Origin: Paracoccus alkanivorans
GTDB taxonomy: Bacteria; Pseudomonadota; Alphaproteobacteria; Rhodobacterales; Rhodobacteraceae
NCBI RefSeq assembly: GCF_003697785.1
Contig: NZ_QOKZ01000002.1
Coordinates: 372,001-436,000, forward strand
Reading direction: 5' to 3'
DNA length: 64,000 nt
Shown here piece after piece: positions 45,016-54,236 of the stretch (position 1 is the stretch's first letter; each line of letters begins with the position of its first letter). A program made the position numbers and the translations under genes. Below the pieces are notes generated by a model that had not been told where the DNA came from, searched no databases, and saw only the letters and a program-made list of their open reading frames with translations.

Positions 45016-46604
45016 CGCATTTCGACTTTCTCTCGGGGCGGCGCCCGCCCAGCTATGCCAGCCGCGCGATGATCGCGACCTCGCATCCCCTGTCGAGCTC
45101 GGCGGGCCTGGCCGTGCTGGCCGAGGGCGGCAACGCGGTCGATGCGGCGATCTGCGCCTGCGCCGTGCAATGCGTCACCGATACGCATATGACCGGGATC
45201 GGCGGGGATTGCTTCGTTCTCTATGCGCCCGCAAGAGGCAAGGTCCGGGCACTGAACGGCTCCGGCATGGCCCCCGCCGCGGCCACCCCCGATGCCTTGC
45301 GCGCCAGGGGAGTCACCGAGCTGACCCAGACCAGCCCGCATTCCGTCACCATTCCCGGAGCGATATCGGCATGGTGCCTGCTACATGGCGAATACGGGAC
45401 ATTGCCGCTGGACCGGCTGTTCGCCCCGGCGATCCGCTATGCCGAAGAGGGCTTCCCCGTCACCGCCCGGGTGGCGCGCGATTGGGCCAGCAATGGCGAC
45501 AGCCTGCAGCCGGGCGATCATGCCGCGCGCCTGTTCCTGCCCGATGGCCACGCCCCGCACGCCGGTGCTGTCATGCGCCAGCCGCTTCTTGGCGCGCGCC
45601 TGCGCGAGATCGCGGCGCGCGGGGCGGCGGCATTCTATACAGGCGAAACCGCCGCGAAGATGAGCCGCTACCTGCAGGATCTGGGCGGTCTGCACAGCGA
45701 ACAGGATTTCCACGATTCGATGTCGGTCGCCCGTTGGGAAGACCCCATCTCCGCCTTCTATCGCGGCCATGAGGTCCTGGAATGCGGGCCGAATGGCCAG
45801 GGACTGGCTGCATTGATGATCCTGCGGATACTCGAAGGCTTCGACATGGGGCCGGATATTCCGCAAGCCGACCGCATCCACCTGCTCGCCGAGGCGACCA
45901 AGCTGGCTTATCACCACCGGGACGCGCTGATCGCGGATCCGGCCCATTGCGAGGGATTGGCGGAACAGCTGCTTTCGGATCAGGTTATCGAGGCACTGCG
46001 CGCGCGCGTGGATCCGGCGCATGCGGGCCAACCCGCCCTGTGGACCGAGCCAGAGCACAAGGACACGATCTATCTTTGCGTGGTCGATGCCGAGGGCAAT
46101 GCGATCTCCTTTATCAATTCGATCTTCCACGCTTTCGGCTCGACGCGGCTCGATCCCGAAACCGGGGTATTGTTCCACAGCCGCGGCTCCTCTTTCCGTC
46201 TCGATCCGGCACATCCGAACGCCATCGGGCCGGGCAAGCGCCCGATGCATACGATCATTCCGGGAATGCTGCGTGACAACGGCCGGGTGACGATGCCTTT
46301 CGGGGTGATGGGCGGTCATTACCAGGCGGCTGGTCACGCGGCATTCCTGTCGGCGGTCCTGGACCGGGGATTGGATCCGCAGGCCGCAATGGAAGAGACA
46401 AGGACTTTCGCCTTCGACGGCGAATTGCAGGTCGAGCCCGGCCTGCCGGACGAGGTTCGCCGCGATCTGGAACAGCGCGGCCACCGGCTGGCAACCGCAT
46501 CCGGGCCGCTCGGCGGCGCACAAGCCATTCATATCGATCCCGGGACCGGGATACTGACCGGCGCCTCGGACAGCCGCAAGGACGGGATGGCAGCGGGTTT
46601 CTGA
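45012..46604 (+). CDS. Gamma-glutamyltransferase-like Ntn hydrolase
   Basis: GGT-family protein of 530 residues, last gene of the right operon, starting with GTG in a 4-base GTGA overlap. GGNAVDAAICACAV, GIGGDCFVLYA and QTSPHSVTIPGAISAW are N-subunit motifs. The probable nucleophile is Thr352 in KDTIYLCVVD (family TTxxSVVD), followed by AISFINSIFHAFGS and a VMGGHYQAAGH loop. There is no signal peptide, unlike periplasmic E. coli GGT, so a cytoplasmic hydrolase acting on imported gamma-glutamyl or N-acyl amide compounds is likely. True activity is uncertain because GGT-like proteins also include acylases. Confidence 0.85.
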   Translation: MTHFDFLSGRRPPSYASRAMIATSHPLSSSAGLAVLAEGGNAVDAAICACAVQCVTDTHMTGIGGDCFVLYAPARGKVRALNGSGMAPAAATPDALRARGVTELTQTSPHSVTIPGAISAWCLLHGEYGTLPLDRLFAPAIRYAEEGFPVTARVARDWASNGDSLQPGDHAARLFLPDGHAPHAGAVMRQPLLGARLREIAARGAAAFYTGETAAKMSRYLQDLGGLHSEQDFHDSMSVARWEDPISAFYRGHEVLECGPNGQGLAALMILRILEGFDMGPDIPQADRIHLLAEATKLAYHHRDALIADPAHCEGLAEQLLSDQVIEALRARVDPAHAGQPALWTEPEHKDTIYLCVVDAEGNAISFINSIFHAFGSTRLDPETGVLFHSRGSSFRLDPAHPNAIGPGKRPMHTIIPGMLRDNGRVTMPFGVMGGHYQAAGHAAFLSAVLDRGLDPQAAMEETRTFAFDGELQVEPGLPDEVRRDLEQRGHRLATASGPLGGAQAIHIDPGTGILTGASDSRKDGMAAGF

Positions 46605-46664
46605 CGGCGGAACCGTGGCGTCAGGCTCTTCTGCCGCCTCCCTGCATTGCGTGACGGGGCACGA

Positions 46665-46844
46665 TTAGAGCAATTTGCAGCTCATCGGGTTCAGCCGCGA
46701 ACTGCATCCTGCGATGGCCGGGGGCGCTGCCCGTCGCCGGCAGGTCTCTCGAACCGGTGGCGCGACCGGCCGGCGCTCCCCGGGATATCTGGATGAAGAA
46801 GAAGCGGGCCGGGCTGGATTCGCATAAGCGCAAACTGCTCTGGC
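46665..46844 (+). repeat. Dispersed repeat, module 1 (copy E, part of a composite element)
   Basis: TTAGAGCAATTTGCAG, ATCGGGTTCAGCC, CCCGTCGCCGGCAGGTCTCTCGAAC, GACCGGCCGGCG, GGGATATCTGGATGAAGAAGAAG and ATAAGCGCAAACTGCTCTGGCT follow in the same order as copy D (21713-21890). Read along +, it follows the stop of the GGT-like gene. Module 2 starts 22 bp later. Confidence 0.85.
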
Positions 46845-46866
46845 TCCTCCTTATTCCATCACAGGA

Positions 46867-47014
46867 TTACATCGTTTCGGTTTTTCGTTGAAACACCGAA
46901 ACGATGTAAATTTTTGTTTTTACGCATTTCCGGACGCATTGAGGCAGGATCGAAAAACAATCCGGGGGGCTGTTTTTCTGCCGAAACGGTATCCACTTTT
47001 GCTGGAAATGCTTT
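46867..47014 (+). repeat. Dispersed repeat, module 2 (148 bp, copy E)
   Basis: Inverted copy of 3171-3318, also 148 bp, with about six differences by eye. The same terminal hairpin is here (TTACATCGTTTCGG 46867-46880, CCGAAACGATGTAA 46896-46909). Confidence 0.88.
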
Positions 47015-47141
47015 AACGGAACAAGCCATATCCGAGCCTCGCGGCCATTATTGCATCATGTGCGCTTTCGACAGGGTGTTCCCGTATCACGGCAACTCCG
47101 AGATGAAAGCATGCCCTGCGATGAACGCGCCTTTCAGTGAC

Positions 47142-47453
47142 CTAATGCGTCCAGGGCGCGCGGCGGTCGGTGGCGAAATTCTCTCCATAGCCGCGAGGCC
47201 GGATATTCGCCGAACGCCTGTGAGGTTCCTGCACGATGTAGTCCAACCCCCGCTCCCTGGCGTAATCCTCCGCCTGCTTGCGGGTTTCGAAGCGCAGCCG
47301 CACCTGGCTTTGCGTGTCGTCGCTGCTCGTCCAGCCCATCAGCGGGTCGATTTCCCGCGGATCGGCCGGAGGAAACTCCAGCACCCATCCTTTCATGCGC
47401 GCGGTGCCGGATTGCATGGCATTGCGGGCGGGTTGATAGATGCGGATTCGCAT
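47142..47453 (-). CDS. NADH:ubiquinone oxidoreductase accessory subunit, NDUFS4-like (ETC complex I conserved region)
   Basis: A 103-residue homologue of the mitochondrial complex I 18-kDa (AQDQ/NDUFS4) subunit: [47 protein letters not shown] and the C-terminal [11 protein letters not shown] are family hallmarks. It is known as an accessory subunit in alphaproteobacterial complex I, where it binds the peripheral arm. No nuo genes are nearby, so it is an orphan locus. ATG 47453 has AAGGAAG upstream. Confidence 0.92.
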   Translation of the reverse strand: MRIRIYQPARNAMQSGTARMKGWVLEFPPADPREIDPLMGWTSSDDTQSQVRLRFETRKQAEDYARERGLDYIVQEPHRRSANIRPRGYGENFATDRRAPWTH

Positions 47454-47538
47454 GACGGGCTTCCTTCGGTTCGAACCGCGCAAGTTATCGCCAAAACGGG
47501 GCATCGGATCAAGCCCTGTTCGCCCTGCAGGGGCGACG

Positions 47539-47850
47539 TTATTCCATCGTGGATAACGGCGTGAAAGGTGCCGACAGTTCGGCCTTGCCGGTTGCCTTGT
47601 CCATCACGCAGATCATCCGGTCCTGCGCGTCGCCGGGATAGGCCACCGTCACCATGGCGAGGCCATAGTTTTCGGACCCGAACGGGTTGACCTCGATGGT
47701 CAATTCGCCGCTCTCGGGGACCTCGGCCAGCTCCGAGCAACGCTCGCGGACCTGTTCGCGAAACTCCTCCCAGGCCTCGTCGGAGGATGCAGAGGCGGCG
47801 TCCGCGATCATCCCGCCTGCCAGCAATATAGCCATGGTCCTGAATATCAT
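47539..47850 (-). CDS. Small exported hypothetical protein
   Basis: A 103-residue protein with a likely signal peptide ([21 protein letters not shown], cleavage near 21). The mature part is acidic, with two Cys (ERCSELAE and MICVMDK) that could form a disulfide. No family recognised. It lies 85 bp upstream of the NDUFS4-like gene on the same strand, but with a different expected location, so a functional link is doubtful. Confidence 0.6.
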   Translation of the reverse strand: MIFRTMAILLAGGMIADAASASSDEAWEEFREQVRERCSELAEVPESGELTIEVNPFGSENYGLAMVTVAYPGDAQDRMICVMDKATGKAELSAPFTPLSTME

Positions 47851-47978
47851 GCCCTAACCCGTCCCGCATATGTTTCGACGATTTCCGGATACGGAACCTG
47901 TATCCCACCCCTGCCGGAAACGCATCAGGGAACGCATGAGCACCTTCGCGGGTTCTGTCACAAACAGGAGAGGAGAGA

Positions 47979-48245
47979 ATGATGTTCCCCCGCATGCTCC
48001 CGCTGATCGCCGCGGCATCCATCCTTGCCGCTTGCGAGTCGGGCGAAACCGTATCGAAACGCGTCTGCGATCCGCAGGCGCATCAGGCGCTGGTCGGCAA
48101 GAATATCGGCGAGGTGACGTTGCCGCGCGAATTGCCGCAGCGTGTCATCAGCCCCGGCGACATGGTGACCGAGGACTACAACCCGGCGCGGCTGAATATC
48201 TTCGTCGATGCCAAGGGCTGGATCGGGCGGATCAGCTGCGGCTGA
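47979..48245 (+). CDS. Peptidase inhibitor I78 family lipoprotein
   Basis: An 88-residue protein with a lipobox (SILAAC, Cys at about 19), so lipid-anchored after Lsp cleavage. The mature part matches the I78 family of small subtilisin/serine protease inhibitors: CDPQAHQALVGKNI, RVISPGDMVTEDYNPARLNIFVDAKGWIGRISCG. GGAGAGAGAATG gives a good start. It ends 3 bp from the convergent uvrB stop. Confidence 0.82.
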   Translation: MMFPRMLPLIAAASILAACESGETVSKRVCDPQAHQALVGKNIGEVTLPRELPQRVISPGDMVTEDYNPARLNIFVDAKGWIGRISCG

Positions 48246-48248
48246 GGC

Positions 48249-50432
48249 TCAGCGGCGTTTGCGCCGCTTGTTCCCGCCCCTTTGCCCGGCCCTGCCCGCC
48301 GTCGAGCGGCCGGATGCGTTGACCGCCGCCTCCGCCGCCGCCTCGACGGCGGATTGCCGGGCCAACGGGTCGTCGGCCACGGCCAGGTCAACCGCCTCAA
48401 GCCGCTTGATCTCGTCACGCAGCCGGGCGGCCTCCTCGAATTCCAGGTTCTCGGCCGCCTTGCGCATATCCCCCCGCAAGGCATCCAGATGGGCGGCAAG
48501 ATTGGCCCCCACCATCGGCTTGTCGATCCCGGCGGTGATCCGCGACTGGTCGGTGTCGCCCTGCCACAGCCCGGCCAGCACATCCTCGACATTCTTGCGG
48601 ACGGTCTGCGGCGTGATGCCGTGCTTCTCGTTATAGGCCATCTGCTTGGCACGGCGGCGCTCGGTCTCGGCAATGGCGCGTTCCATGCTGCCGGTGATGC
48701 GATCAGCATACATGATCACCCGCCCATCGGCATTTCGCGCCGCGCGCCCGGTAGTCTGGATCAGCGAGGTCTCGGAACGCAGGAAACCCTCCTTGTCGGC
48801 GTCCAGGATGGCGACAAGGCCGCATTCGGGGATATCCAGCCCCTCGCGCAGCAGGTTGATCCCGATCAGCACGTCGAAAGCGCCAAGACGCAGGTCGCGC
48901 AGGATCTCGATCCGCTCGATCGTGTCGATATCGCTGTGCATGTAGCGGACCTTGATCCCCTGCTCGTGCAGATACTCGGTCAGGTCCTCGGCCATGCGCT
49001 TGGTCAGGGTCGTCACCAGCGTGCGATAGCCCTTGGCGGTCACCTTGCGCACCTCGTCCAGCAGGTCGTCCACCTGCATCTCGACCGGCCGGATCTCGAT
49101 CTGCGGGTCCAGAAGCCCGGTCGGACGGATAACCTGCTCGGTAAAGACGCCGCCGGTCTGGTCCATCTCCCATCTTTGCGGCGTGGCGCTGACAAAGACC
49201 GACTGAGGCCGCATCGCGTCCCATTCCTCGAATTTCAAGGGCCGGTTATCCATGCAGGAGGGCAGCCGGAAACCATGCTCGGCCAGCACCGACTTGCGCC
49301 GGAAGTCGCCGCGATACATGCCGCCGATCTGCGGCACGCTGACATGGGATTCATCTGCGAAAACAATGGCATTGTCGGGAATGAACTCGAACAGCGTGGG
49401 CGGAGGCTCGCCCGGCGCGCGCCCGGTCAGATAACGGGAATAATTCTCGATGCCGTTGCAGACGCCGGTTGCCTCCAGCATCTCCAGGTCGAAATTCGTC
49501 CGCTGCTCCAGCCGCTGAGCCTCCAGCAGCTTGCCCTCGTCCTGGAATTGTTTCAGGCGCTGCTGCAATTCGGCCCGGATGCCCTTGATCGCCTGCTGCA
49601 TGGTCGGGCGCGGGGTGACGTAATGGCTGTTCGCATAGATGCGGATCTGGCGGAAATTGTCGGTCTTCGAGCCGGTCAGCGGATCGAACTCGGTGATCGC
49701 CTCCAACTCGTTGCCGAAGAAATCGAAGCGCCACGCCCGATCCTCCAGGTGCGCCGGCCAGACCTCGACCAGATCGCCGCGCACCCGGAAGCCGCCGCGC
49801 TGGAACGACCCGTCGAGGCGGCGATATTGCTGCGCCACCAACTGCCCCAGGAACTCGCGCTGGTCATAGCTGTCGCCCACCACCATGTCCTGCGTCATCG
49901 CCGAATAGGTCTCGACCGAGCCGATGCCGTAGATGCAGGACACCGAGGCCACGATGATCACGTCGTCGCGTTCCAGCAGCGCGCGGGTGGCCGAGTGGCG
50001 CATCCGGTCGATGGCCTCGTTGATCTGGCTTTCCTTCTCGATATAGGTGTCCGAACGCGGCACATAGGCCTCGGGCTGGTAGTAATCGTAATAGCTGACG
50101 AAATATTCGACTGCGTTTTCGGGAAAGAAGCCCTTGAACTCGCCGTAAAGCTGCGCCGCCAGCGTCTTGTTGGGCGCAAGGATGATCGCCGGGCGCTGCG
50201 TTTCCTCGATCACCTTGGCCATGGTATAGGTCTTGCCCGTCCCGGTCGCGCCCAGCAGCACCTGGTCACGCTCGCCGTCCCGCACGCCCTGCGCCAGTTC
50301 GGCGATCGCGGTGGGCTGGTCGCCTGCGGGCTGGAACTCGCTATGCATGACGAAACGCTTGCCGCCTTCCAGCTTGGGGCGGGTCACTTCTGGAAAGCGC
50401 GCCGTGGGGGCGTTGGTGTTGTTATGGGCCAT
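48249..50432 (-). CDS. uvrB: UvrABC system protein B
   Basis: Damage-recognition helicase of nucleotide excision repair, loading with UvrA and recruiting UvrC. The 727-residue protein has Walker A GATGTGKT at 61-68, the beta-hairpin region [12 protein letters not shown] (residues about 107-118), helicase motifs [17 protein letters not shown] and [28 protein letters not shown], and the UVR coiled coil near the C-terminus ([21 protein letters not shown]). The tail is basic (GNKRRKRR). Length is a little above the E. coli protein (673). Confidence 0.97.
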   Translation of the reverse strand: MAHNNTNAPTARFPEVTRPKLEGGKRFVMHSEFQPAGDQPTAIAELAQGVRDGERDQVLLGATGTGKTYTMAKVIEETQRPAIILAPNKTLAAQLYGEFKGFFPENAVEYFVSYYDYYQPEAYVPRSDTYIEKESQINEAIDRMRHSATRALLERDDVIIVASVSCIYGIGSVETYSAMTQDMVVGDSYDQREFLGQLVAQQYRRLDGSFQRGGFRVRGDLVEVWPAHLEDRAWRFDFFGNELEAITEFDPLTGSKTDNFRQIRIYANSHYVTPRPTMQQAIKGIRAELQQRLKQFQDEGKLLEAQRLEQRTNFDLEMLEATGVCNGIENYSRYLTGRAPGEPPPTLFEFIPDNAIVFADESHVSVPQIGGMYRGDFRRKSVLAEHGFRLPSCMDNRPLKFEEWDAMRPQSVFVSATPQRWEMDQTGGVFTEQVIRPTGLLDPQIEIRPVEMQVDDLLDEVRKVTAKGYRTLVTTLTKRMAEDLTEYLHEQGIKVRYMHSDIDTIERIEILRDLRLGAFDVLIGINLLREGLDIPECGLVAILDADKEGFLRSETSLIQTTGRAARNADGRVIMYADRITGSMERAIAETERRRAKQMAYNEKHGITPQTVRKNVEDVLAGLWQGDTDQSRITAGIDKPMVGANLAAHLDALRGDMRKAAENLEFEEAARLRDEIKRLEAVDLAVADDPLARQSAVEAAAEAAVNASGRSTAGRAGQRGGNKRRKRR
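48251..48268 (+). terminator. Hairpin at the I78/uvrB convergent ends (possible terminator)
   Basis: AGCGGCG-TTTG-CGCCGCT, 7-bp stem, overlaps the last codons of uvrB and lies 6 bp past the I78 stop, followed by TGTT. It could terminate the I78 transcript, but its sequence is also set by the uvrB-encoded basic tail. Confidence 0.35.
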
Positions 50433-50531
50433 GAGCCTGATCCTGTCCGGGACGCCTCACAAGGTGAGCCCTCCGCATCGAAAGTCAACCGCCCCTGCTG
50501 ACAAAACAGGTCAACAGGAAAGGCGCGGCCC

Positions 50532-50612
50532 TTTCTTCTTCAGCAAATGTCCCGGGGCCGCCAGGCGGATCGCGCCATTGGTTCAAGAGACCTGCCGGCG
50601 ACAGGCAAAGCC
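50532..50612 (-). repeat. Dispersed repeat, module 1 (copy F, diverged)
   Basis: CTTCTTCAGCAAATGTCCCGGGGCCGCC, then CGCGCCATTGGTTCAAGAGACCTGCCGGCGAC, is a shorter and more diverged copy of module 1. It lies between the oxidoreductase gene and uvrB, in the same orientation relative to transcription as copies B and D. The central arms have partly lost their complementarity. Confidence 0.7.
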
Positions 50613-50616
50613 CCGG

Positions 50617-51831
50617 TCAGCGCTTCAGTCTGTCCGGCTGCAACTCTGCCCAGCCTTCCCCGCCATCCAGTTCATCGGCCAGTATCTCCGCCGTCACCGG
50701 GCCAAGGGTAAAGCCCTGATGGCCGTGCCCGAAATGCGCCCAGAGATTCGGCTGCTCCGGCACCCGGCCCACGACCGGCAGCATGTCGGGCATGCAGGGC
50801 CGCCGCCCGGTCCAGGGCTCGGCCTCGACCGGGTCGCCGATGTCGAACAATTCCCGCGCCCCTTGCTCGGCATGTTTCAGTTGCGGCGGCGCGAGGCGCG
50901 GATGGCGGGTCAGTTCGGCGGCGGTGGCGATCCGCAGGCCGCGGCGCATGGGCGAAGTCACCATCGAATTGGCGAAATCCGCGATCGGATGATGCGGCGG
51001 CGTCTCCATGTGGAAATGCCGGTGATAGCCGCGCTTGTAGACCATCGGCACCTTCAGCCCGTAACGCGCCAGCATCATCGGAGACCACGGCCCAAGGGCG
51101 ATCACGGCATGCTCCGCCTCGGCCTCATCGGCGATCCATGCCGCGCCCTTGCGGTGCAGATCGCCGGCATCGCCATTGATGATCCGCCCGCCGCGCTTTT
51201 GGAACAGCGCCGCGTAAGCCGCCACGAGCCCACCGGGATCAGAGCAGTTCCAACTGTCAGACCAATGTGTTGCACCGGCAATCTCGATCTTGATCGAAGG
51301 TTCGAGTGCGCGCAATTCCTTGCCGTCAAGAAGTGTCGCCTCGACCCCGAACTCGGTCAGGAAGCGTGCGGCCGAAGCCCGCGCCTTGTCCATCTGCGCC
51401 GGGGTCCGGTGCAGTTCGATATAACCATTGCGGCGGATGATATTGTCGGCCCCCGCCGCCTCGATCAGCGGGCCATGCCGCTCGGTCGATTGCCGGATCA
51501 GTCTGCCCCAGACCTTCGAGGCCCGCTTATGCGCGGCAGGCAGGGAATTCCGCGCATAGGCCAGAACCGCCCATGCCTGATCCAGCAGGCCGGGAATGTT
51601 CCATTTCACGTCATAGCCGCGCCCCAACGCGATCTGCAAAAGCGCACCGGGGGCCAGCGGCATGGCATAGGGTTCGACCGCCTCGGTCTGGATCAGCCCG
51701 GCATTGCCATAGCTGGTCTCGCGCCCCGGGGCGTTGCGGTCGACAATGGTGACGTCATGCCCGCGGGCCTGCAACGCCAGCGCCGAGCTGACGCCGACCA
51801 TGCCCGCACCCAGAACCAGAATCTCGGCCAT
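50617..51831 (-). CDS. FAD-dependent D-amino-acid dehydrogenase-like oxidoreductase (DadA family)
   Basis: A 404-residue DAO-fold flavoprotein. The N-terminal Rossmann motif (VLGAGMVGVSSALAL...VTIVDRN, residues 4-32) is followed by GRETSYGNAGLI, which is typical of DadA, and the C-terminal WTGRRPCMPDMLPVVGR and HFGHGHQGFTLGP. It should oxidise a D-amino acid or similar secondary amine to the 2-oxo acid and pass electrons to the quinone pool. No alanine racemase gene is adjacent. It is read in the same direction as sufS, 101 bp downstream of it. Confidence 0.87.
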   Translation of the reverse strand: MAEILVLGAGMVGVSSALALQARGHDVTIVDRNAPGRETSYGNAGLIQTEAVEPYAMPLAPGALLQIALGRGYDVKWNIPGLLDQAWAVLAYARNSLPAAHKRASKVWGRLIRQSTERHGPLIEAAGADNIIRRNGYIELHRTPAQMDKARASAARFLTEFGVEATLLDGKELRALEPSIKIEIAGATHWSDSWNCSDPGGLVAAYAALFQKRGGRIINGDAGDLHRKGAAWIADEAEAEHAVIALGPWSPMMLARYGLKVPMVYKRGYHRHFHMETPPHHPIADFANSMVTSPMRRGLRIATAAELTRHPRLAPPQLKHAEQGARELFDIGDPVEAEPWTGRRPCMPDMLPVVGRVPEQPNLWAHFGHGHQGFTLGPVTAEILADELDGGEGWAELQPDRLKR

Positions 51832-51932
51832 GCCTGCCTCCTTGATAAGCTCGTATCACGGATGCAGATTCCCATCGCCTGCGGCAAGAAATATCGGGCA
51901 ATCTTCGGCATCTGCCCAAAAATTTGCAAGAT

Positions 51933-53144
51933 TCAGGCGAAAAGCTCGCGGCAAAAGCTCAAAGCTTCGACAAGAGCATCCACTTCCTCGACGGAATTAT
52001 ACATCCCGAAGGAGGCGCGGGCGCTGGCGGTGATTCCATAATGCTCCATCAGCGGCATGGCGCAGTGGGTGCCCGCGCGCACCGCGATACCGCGCTTGTC
52101 GAGAATGGTCGAGAGGTCATGCGCATGCGCCCCCTCCATGGTCATGGAGAAGATCGCCCCCTTGTCCGGCGCATCGCCCTGCACGCTCAGCCAGTTCAAT
52201 TCGCGCAGCCGGGCGCGGGCATGGTCGCGCAGCACGCGCTCATGCGCGGCGATATTCTCCATGCCGATATCCATCATGTATTCCAGCGCCGCGCCCAGCC
52301 CGATCTGGTTGACGATGCCGGGGGTGCCCGCCTCGAAGCGCAGGGGCGGATCGGCATAGGTCACCTCGTCCCGGGCAACGGTGCGGATCATGTCGCCGCC
52401 GCCCATGAAGGGGCGCATCTCGGCCTGCCGCTCCGCCCGGATCCAGATCGCGCCCGATCCCGAAGGGCCATAAAGCTTGTGCCCGGTGATGCAGTAGAAA
52501 TCGACGCCAAGCGCCGACAGATCGACCGGCATATGCACTGCCGCCTGCGACCCATCGACCAGCACCGGCACATCGGTCCCGCGTGCGATCGCTCCGACAT
52601 CCACGATGGTGCCGGTCACGTTCGACATATGGGTGACGGCGATCAGCCTGGTCCTTGGGCCCACGGCCTCCAGCACCTTGGCGGGCGGCAGGCTGCCATC
52701 GGGTTCGGGCTCGACCCATTTCAGCACCACGCCCTGACGCTCGCGCAGGAAATGCCAGGGCACGATATTGGCGTGATGCTCCAGCACCGACAGCACGATC
52801 TCGTCGCCCGGCTGCAGGCGCGGCGCCGCCCAGCCATAGCTGACCAGGTTGATCCCCTCGGTCCCGCCCGAGGTGAAGATCACCTCGTCCTCGCGCGGGG
52901 CGTTCAGGAAGCGGGCGATGATGGCGCGCACGCGCTCGTAATTCTCGGTGGCGAGGTTGGACAGGAAATGCAGCCCGCGATGGACATTGGCATATTCGTC
53001 CTCGTAGGCGCGGGTGATCGCCTCGATCACCTGCCGGGGCTTCTGGGCGCTGGCGCCATTATCCAGATAGACCAGCGGCTTGCCATTCACCTGCCGCGAC
53101 AGGATCGGGAAATCGGCGCGGATTTTCACAAGATCGAAACTCAT
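51933..53144 (-). CDS. sufS: Cysteine desulfurase SufS (type II)
   Basis: PLP enzyme that takes sulfur from cysteine for Fe-S assembly. The 403-residue protein has the PLP Lys in CITGHKLYGPSGSGAIW and the catalytic Cys361 in RAGTHCAMPLMEHYG; GTEGINLVSYGWA and VLEHHANIVPWHFL are SufS motifs. It is the last gene of the suf operon, overlapping the YIP1-like gene by 4 bp. No sufE/sufU activator gene follows in the window. Confidence 0.95.
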   Translation of the reverse strand: MSFDLVKIRADFPILSRQVNGKPLVYLDNGASAQKPRQVIEAITRAYEDEYANVHRGLHFLSNLATENYERVRAIIARFLNAPREDEVIFTSGGTEGINLVSYGWAAPRLQPGDEIVLSVLEHHANIVPWHFLRERQGVVLKWVEPEPDGSLPPAKVLEAVGPRTRLIAVTHMSNVTGTIVDVGAIARGTDVPVLVDGSQAAVHMPVDLSALGVDFYCITGHKLYGPSGSGAIWIRAERQAEMRPFMGGGDMIRTVARDEVTYADPPLRFEAGTPGIVNQIGLGAALEYMMDIGMENIAAHERVLRDHARARLRELNWLSVQGDAPDKGAIFSMTMEGAHAHDLSTILDKRGIAVRAGTHCAMPLMEHYGITASARASFGMYNSVEEVDALVEALSFCRELFA

Positions 53145-53740
53145 TGCGGCACCTCGGGGAAAAGACCAAAGCTGGCGGCCAGCAGGGAAAGGACGAAGCC
53201 CACGGCGAAAGCGGTGCCGACCAGGCCGAGGAAAACCTTGATTCCGCTGGTAAAGCCGTGAAGCGCCTTGGTGAACTGCACGGTCAGCCAGAAGAACAGG
53301 GCGATGGCGAGGACACCCAGAATGCCCGCCACTCCCGGCAGGATCAAGGTGGCGGCGATCTGCACCGCCTGCACCAGCAGCAGCACGACCTCGATCCAGA
53401 CGGTCAGCAGCAGCGCGTCCTCGAACCTGCCATGGCCGCCGAACATCCGCCCGACCCCGGCCATCAGCCCGGCGGCCAGCAGCACCGCCACCAATTGCAT
53501 CCCGGCCAGCACCATGGGCTGCGAGGTCACCGCCAGCACCGGGACATTCCCGGCCTCACCCTGCGGCAAGGGGAACAGTTGCGAGGACAGCCATGCAAGC
53601 AGCGCCGAAACCGACACCGCCAGAAGCAGCGCCATCCAGCGGGCCGAGACCGGCAAGCCCGTCCCGATCAGCGCCGTTGCCGCGGCTTCGGGGTTGCGGA
53701 AGGTCAGGCCGATCAGCGCCTTGAAATCATCGAAACTCAT
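53141..53740 (-). CDS. YIP1 family membrane protein
   Basis: A 199-residue inner-membrane protein with about five hydrophobic segments and a Yip1-domain layout, starting MSFDDFKALIGLTFRNPEAAA. Function unknown. Its position inside suf operons is a recurring feature in Rhodobacterales as I recall. ATG 53740 is used; it overlaps its neighbours by 4 bp on both sides. A longer frame upstream is an artefact of the gene before it. Confidence 0.82.
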   Translation of the reverse strand: MSFDDFKALIGLTFRNPEAAATALIGTGLPVSARWMALLLAVSVSALLAWLSSQLFPLPQGEAGNVPVLAVTSQPMVLAGMQLVAVLLAAGLMAGVGRMFGGHGRFEDALLLTVWIEVVLLLVQAVQIAATLILPGVAGILGVLAIALFFWLTVQFTKALHGFTSGIKVFLGLVGTAFAVGFVLSLLAASFGLFPEVPQ

Positions 53741-54210
53741 GCTCGCCTCGCCAGCGCCGCGATCCCGGCACCCCATATCATCAGAAAGCCGACCCCCGAC
53801 AGCGCCCGCGTCAGGGTCAGGGCCGCGCCCGGCCCCACCAGTCCGGCGACCAGCCCCGCCAGCAGCACCGCAGGCGCAGCCGCCAGAAGCGCCCAGAACA
53901 ATGCCAGCCGCGAATCCTCCTGCGTCAGCCGCCATGGCGTCAGCCGCGAAAGCAGCGACAGCAGACCGGCGACAGCATAGGCGATCAGCGGCATCAGGAA
54001 CATGACCGCCAGAAGCGAGCCGCCCATCCGCGCCTCGAAGGGCACCGACGGATCCAGCGCCGCGGCCCGCGCATGCATCGGGGTCTGCGCGATCAGAAAG
54101 ATCAGCATCGCCGCCATCAGCACCACCAGCTTGACCCGCTCGGGCATCGCGGCCAGCCCGCGCACCACCCGGCGCGGGGCCCACCAGCTTTGCAGGATGC
54201 GCGGCAGCAT
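53737..54210 (-). CDS. Conserved membrane protein of the suf operon
   Basis: A 157-residue protein starting MLPRILQSWWAPRRVVRGL (amphipathic, basic) with about four hydrophobic segments. Function unknown; possibly distantly related to its YIP1-like neighbour. The start is uncertain: ATG 54210 gives this product, while GTG 54240 overlaps the sufD stop (GTGA) and adds 10 residues. Confidence 0.7.
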   Translation of the reverse strand: MLPRILQSWWAPRRVVRGLAAMPERVKLVVLMAAMLIFLIAQTPMHARAAALDPSVPFEARMGGSLLAVMFLMPLIAYAVAGLLSLLSRLTPWRLTQEDSRLALFWALLAAAPAVLLAGLVAGLVGPGAALTLTRALSGVGFLMIWGAGIAALARRA

Positions 54211-54236
54211 GCCGCCCCCGGCACCGGAACGGTGCG

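Larger units (their letters stand above)
46605..47141. other. 537-bp gene-free region between convergent genes
   Basis: Two repeat modules fill most of it (46665-46844 and 46867-47014). The remaining 46605-46664 and 47015-47141 contain no recognisable gene, RNA or clear terminator. Open frames across it translate the repeat. Confidence 0.6.

Noticed and set aside
46621..46833. 70-residue minus-strand frame and the plus-strand frame at 46914-47564
   Set aside because: Both translate the repeat modules and run antisense into the NDUFS4-like gene; no independent support.
48282..50501. 739-residue plus-strand frame
   Set aside because: Complete antisense of uvrB; no family resemblance.
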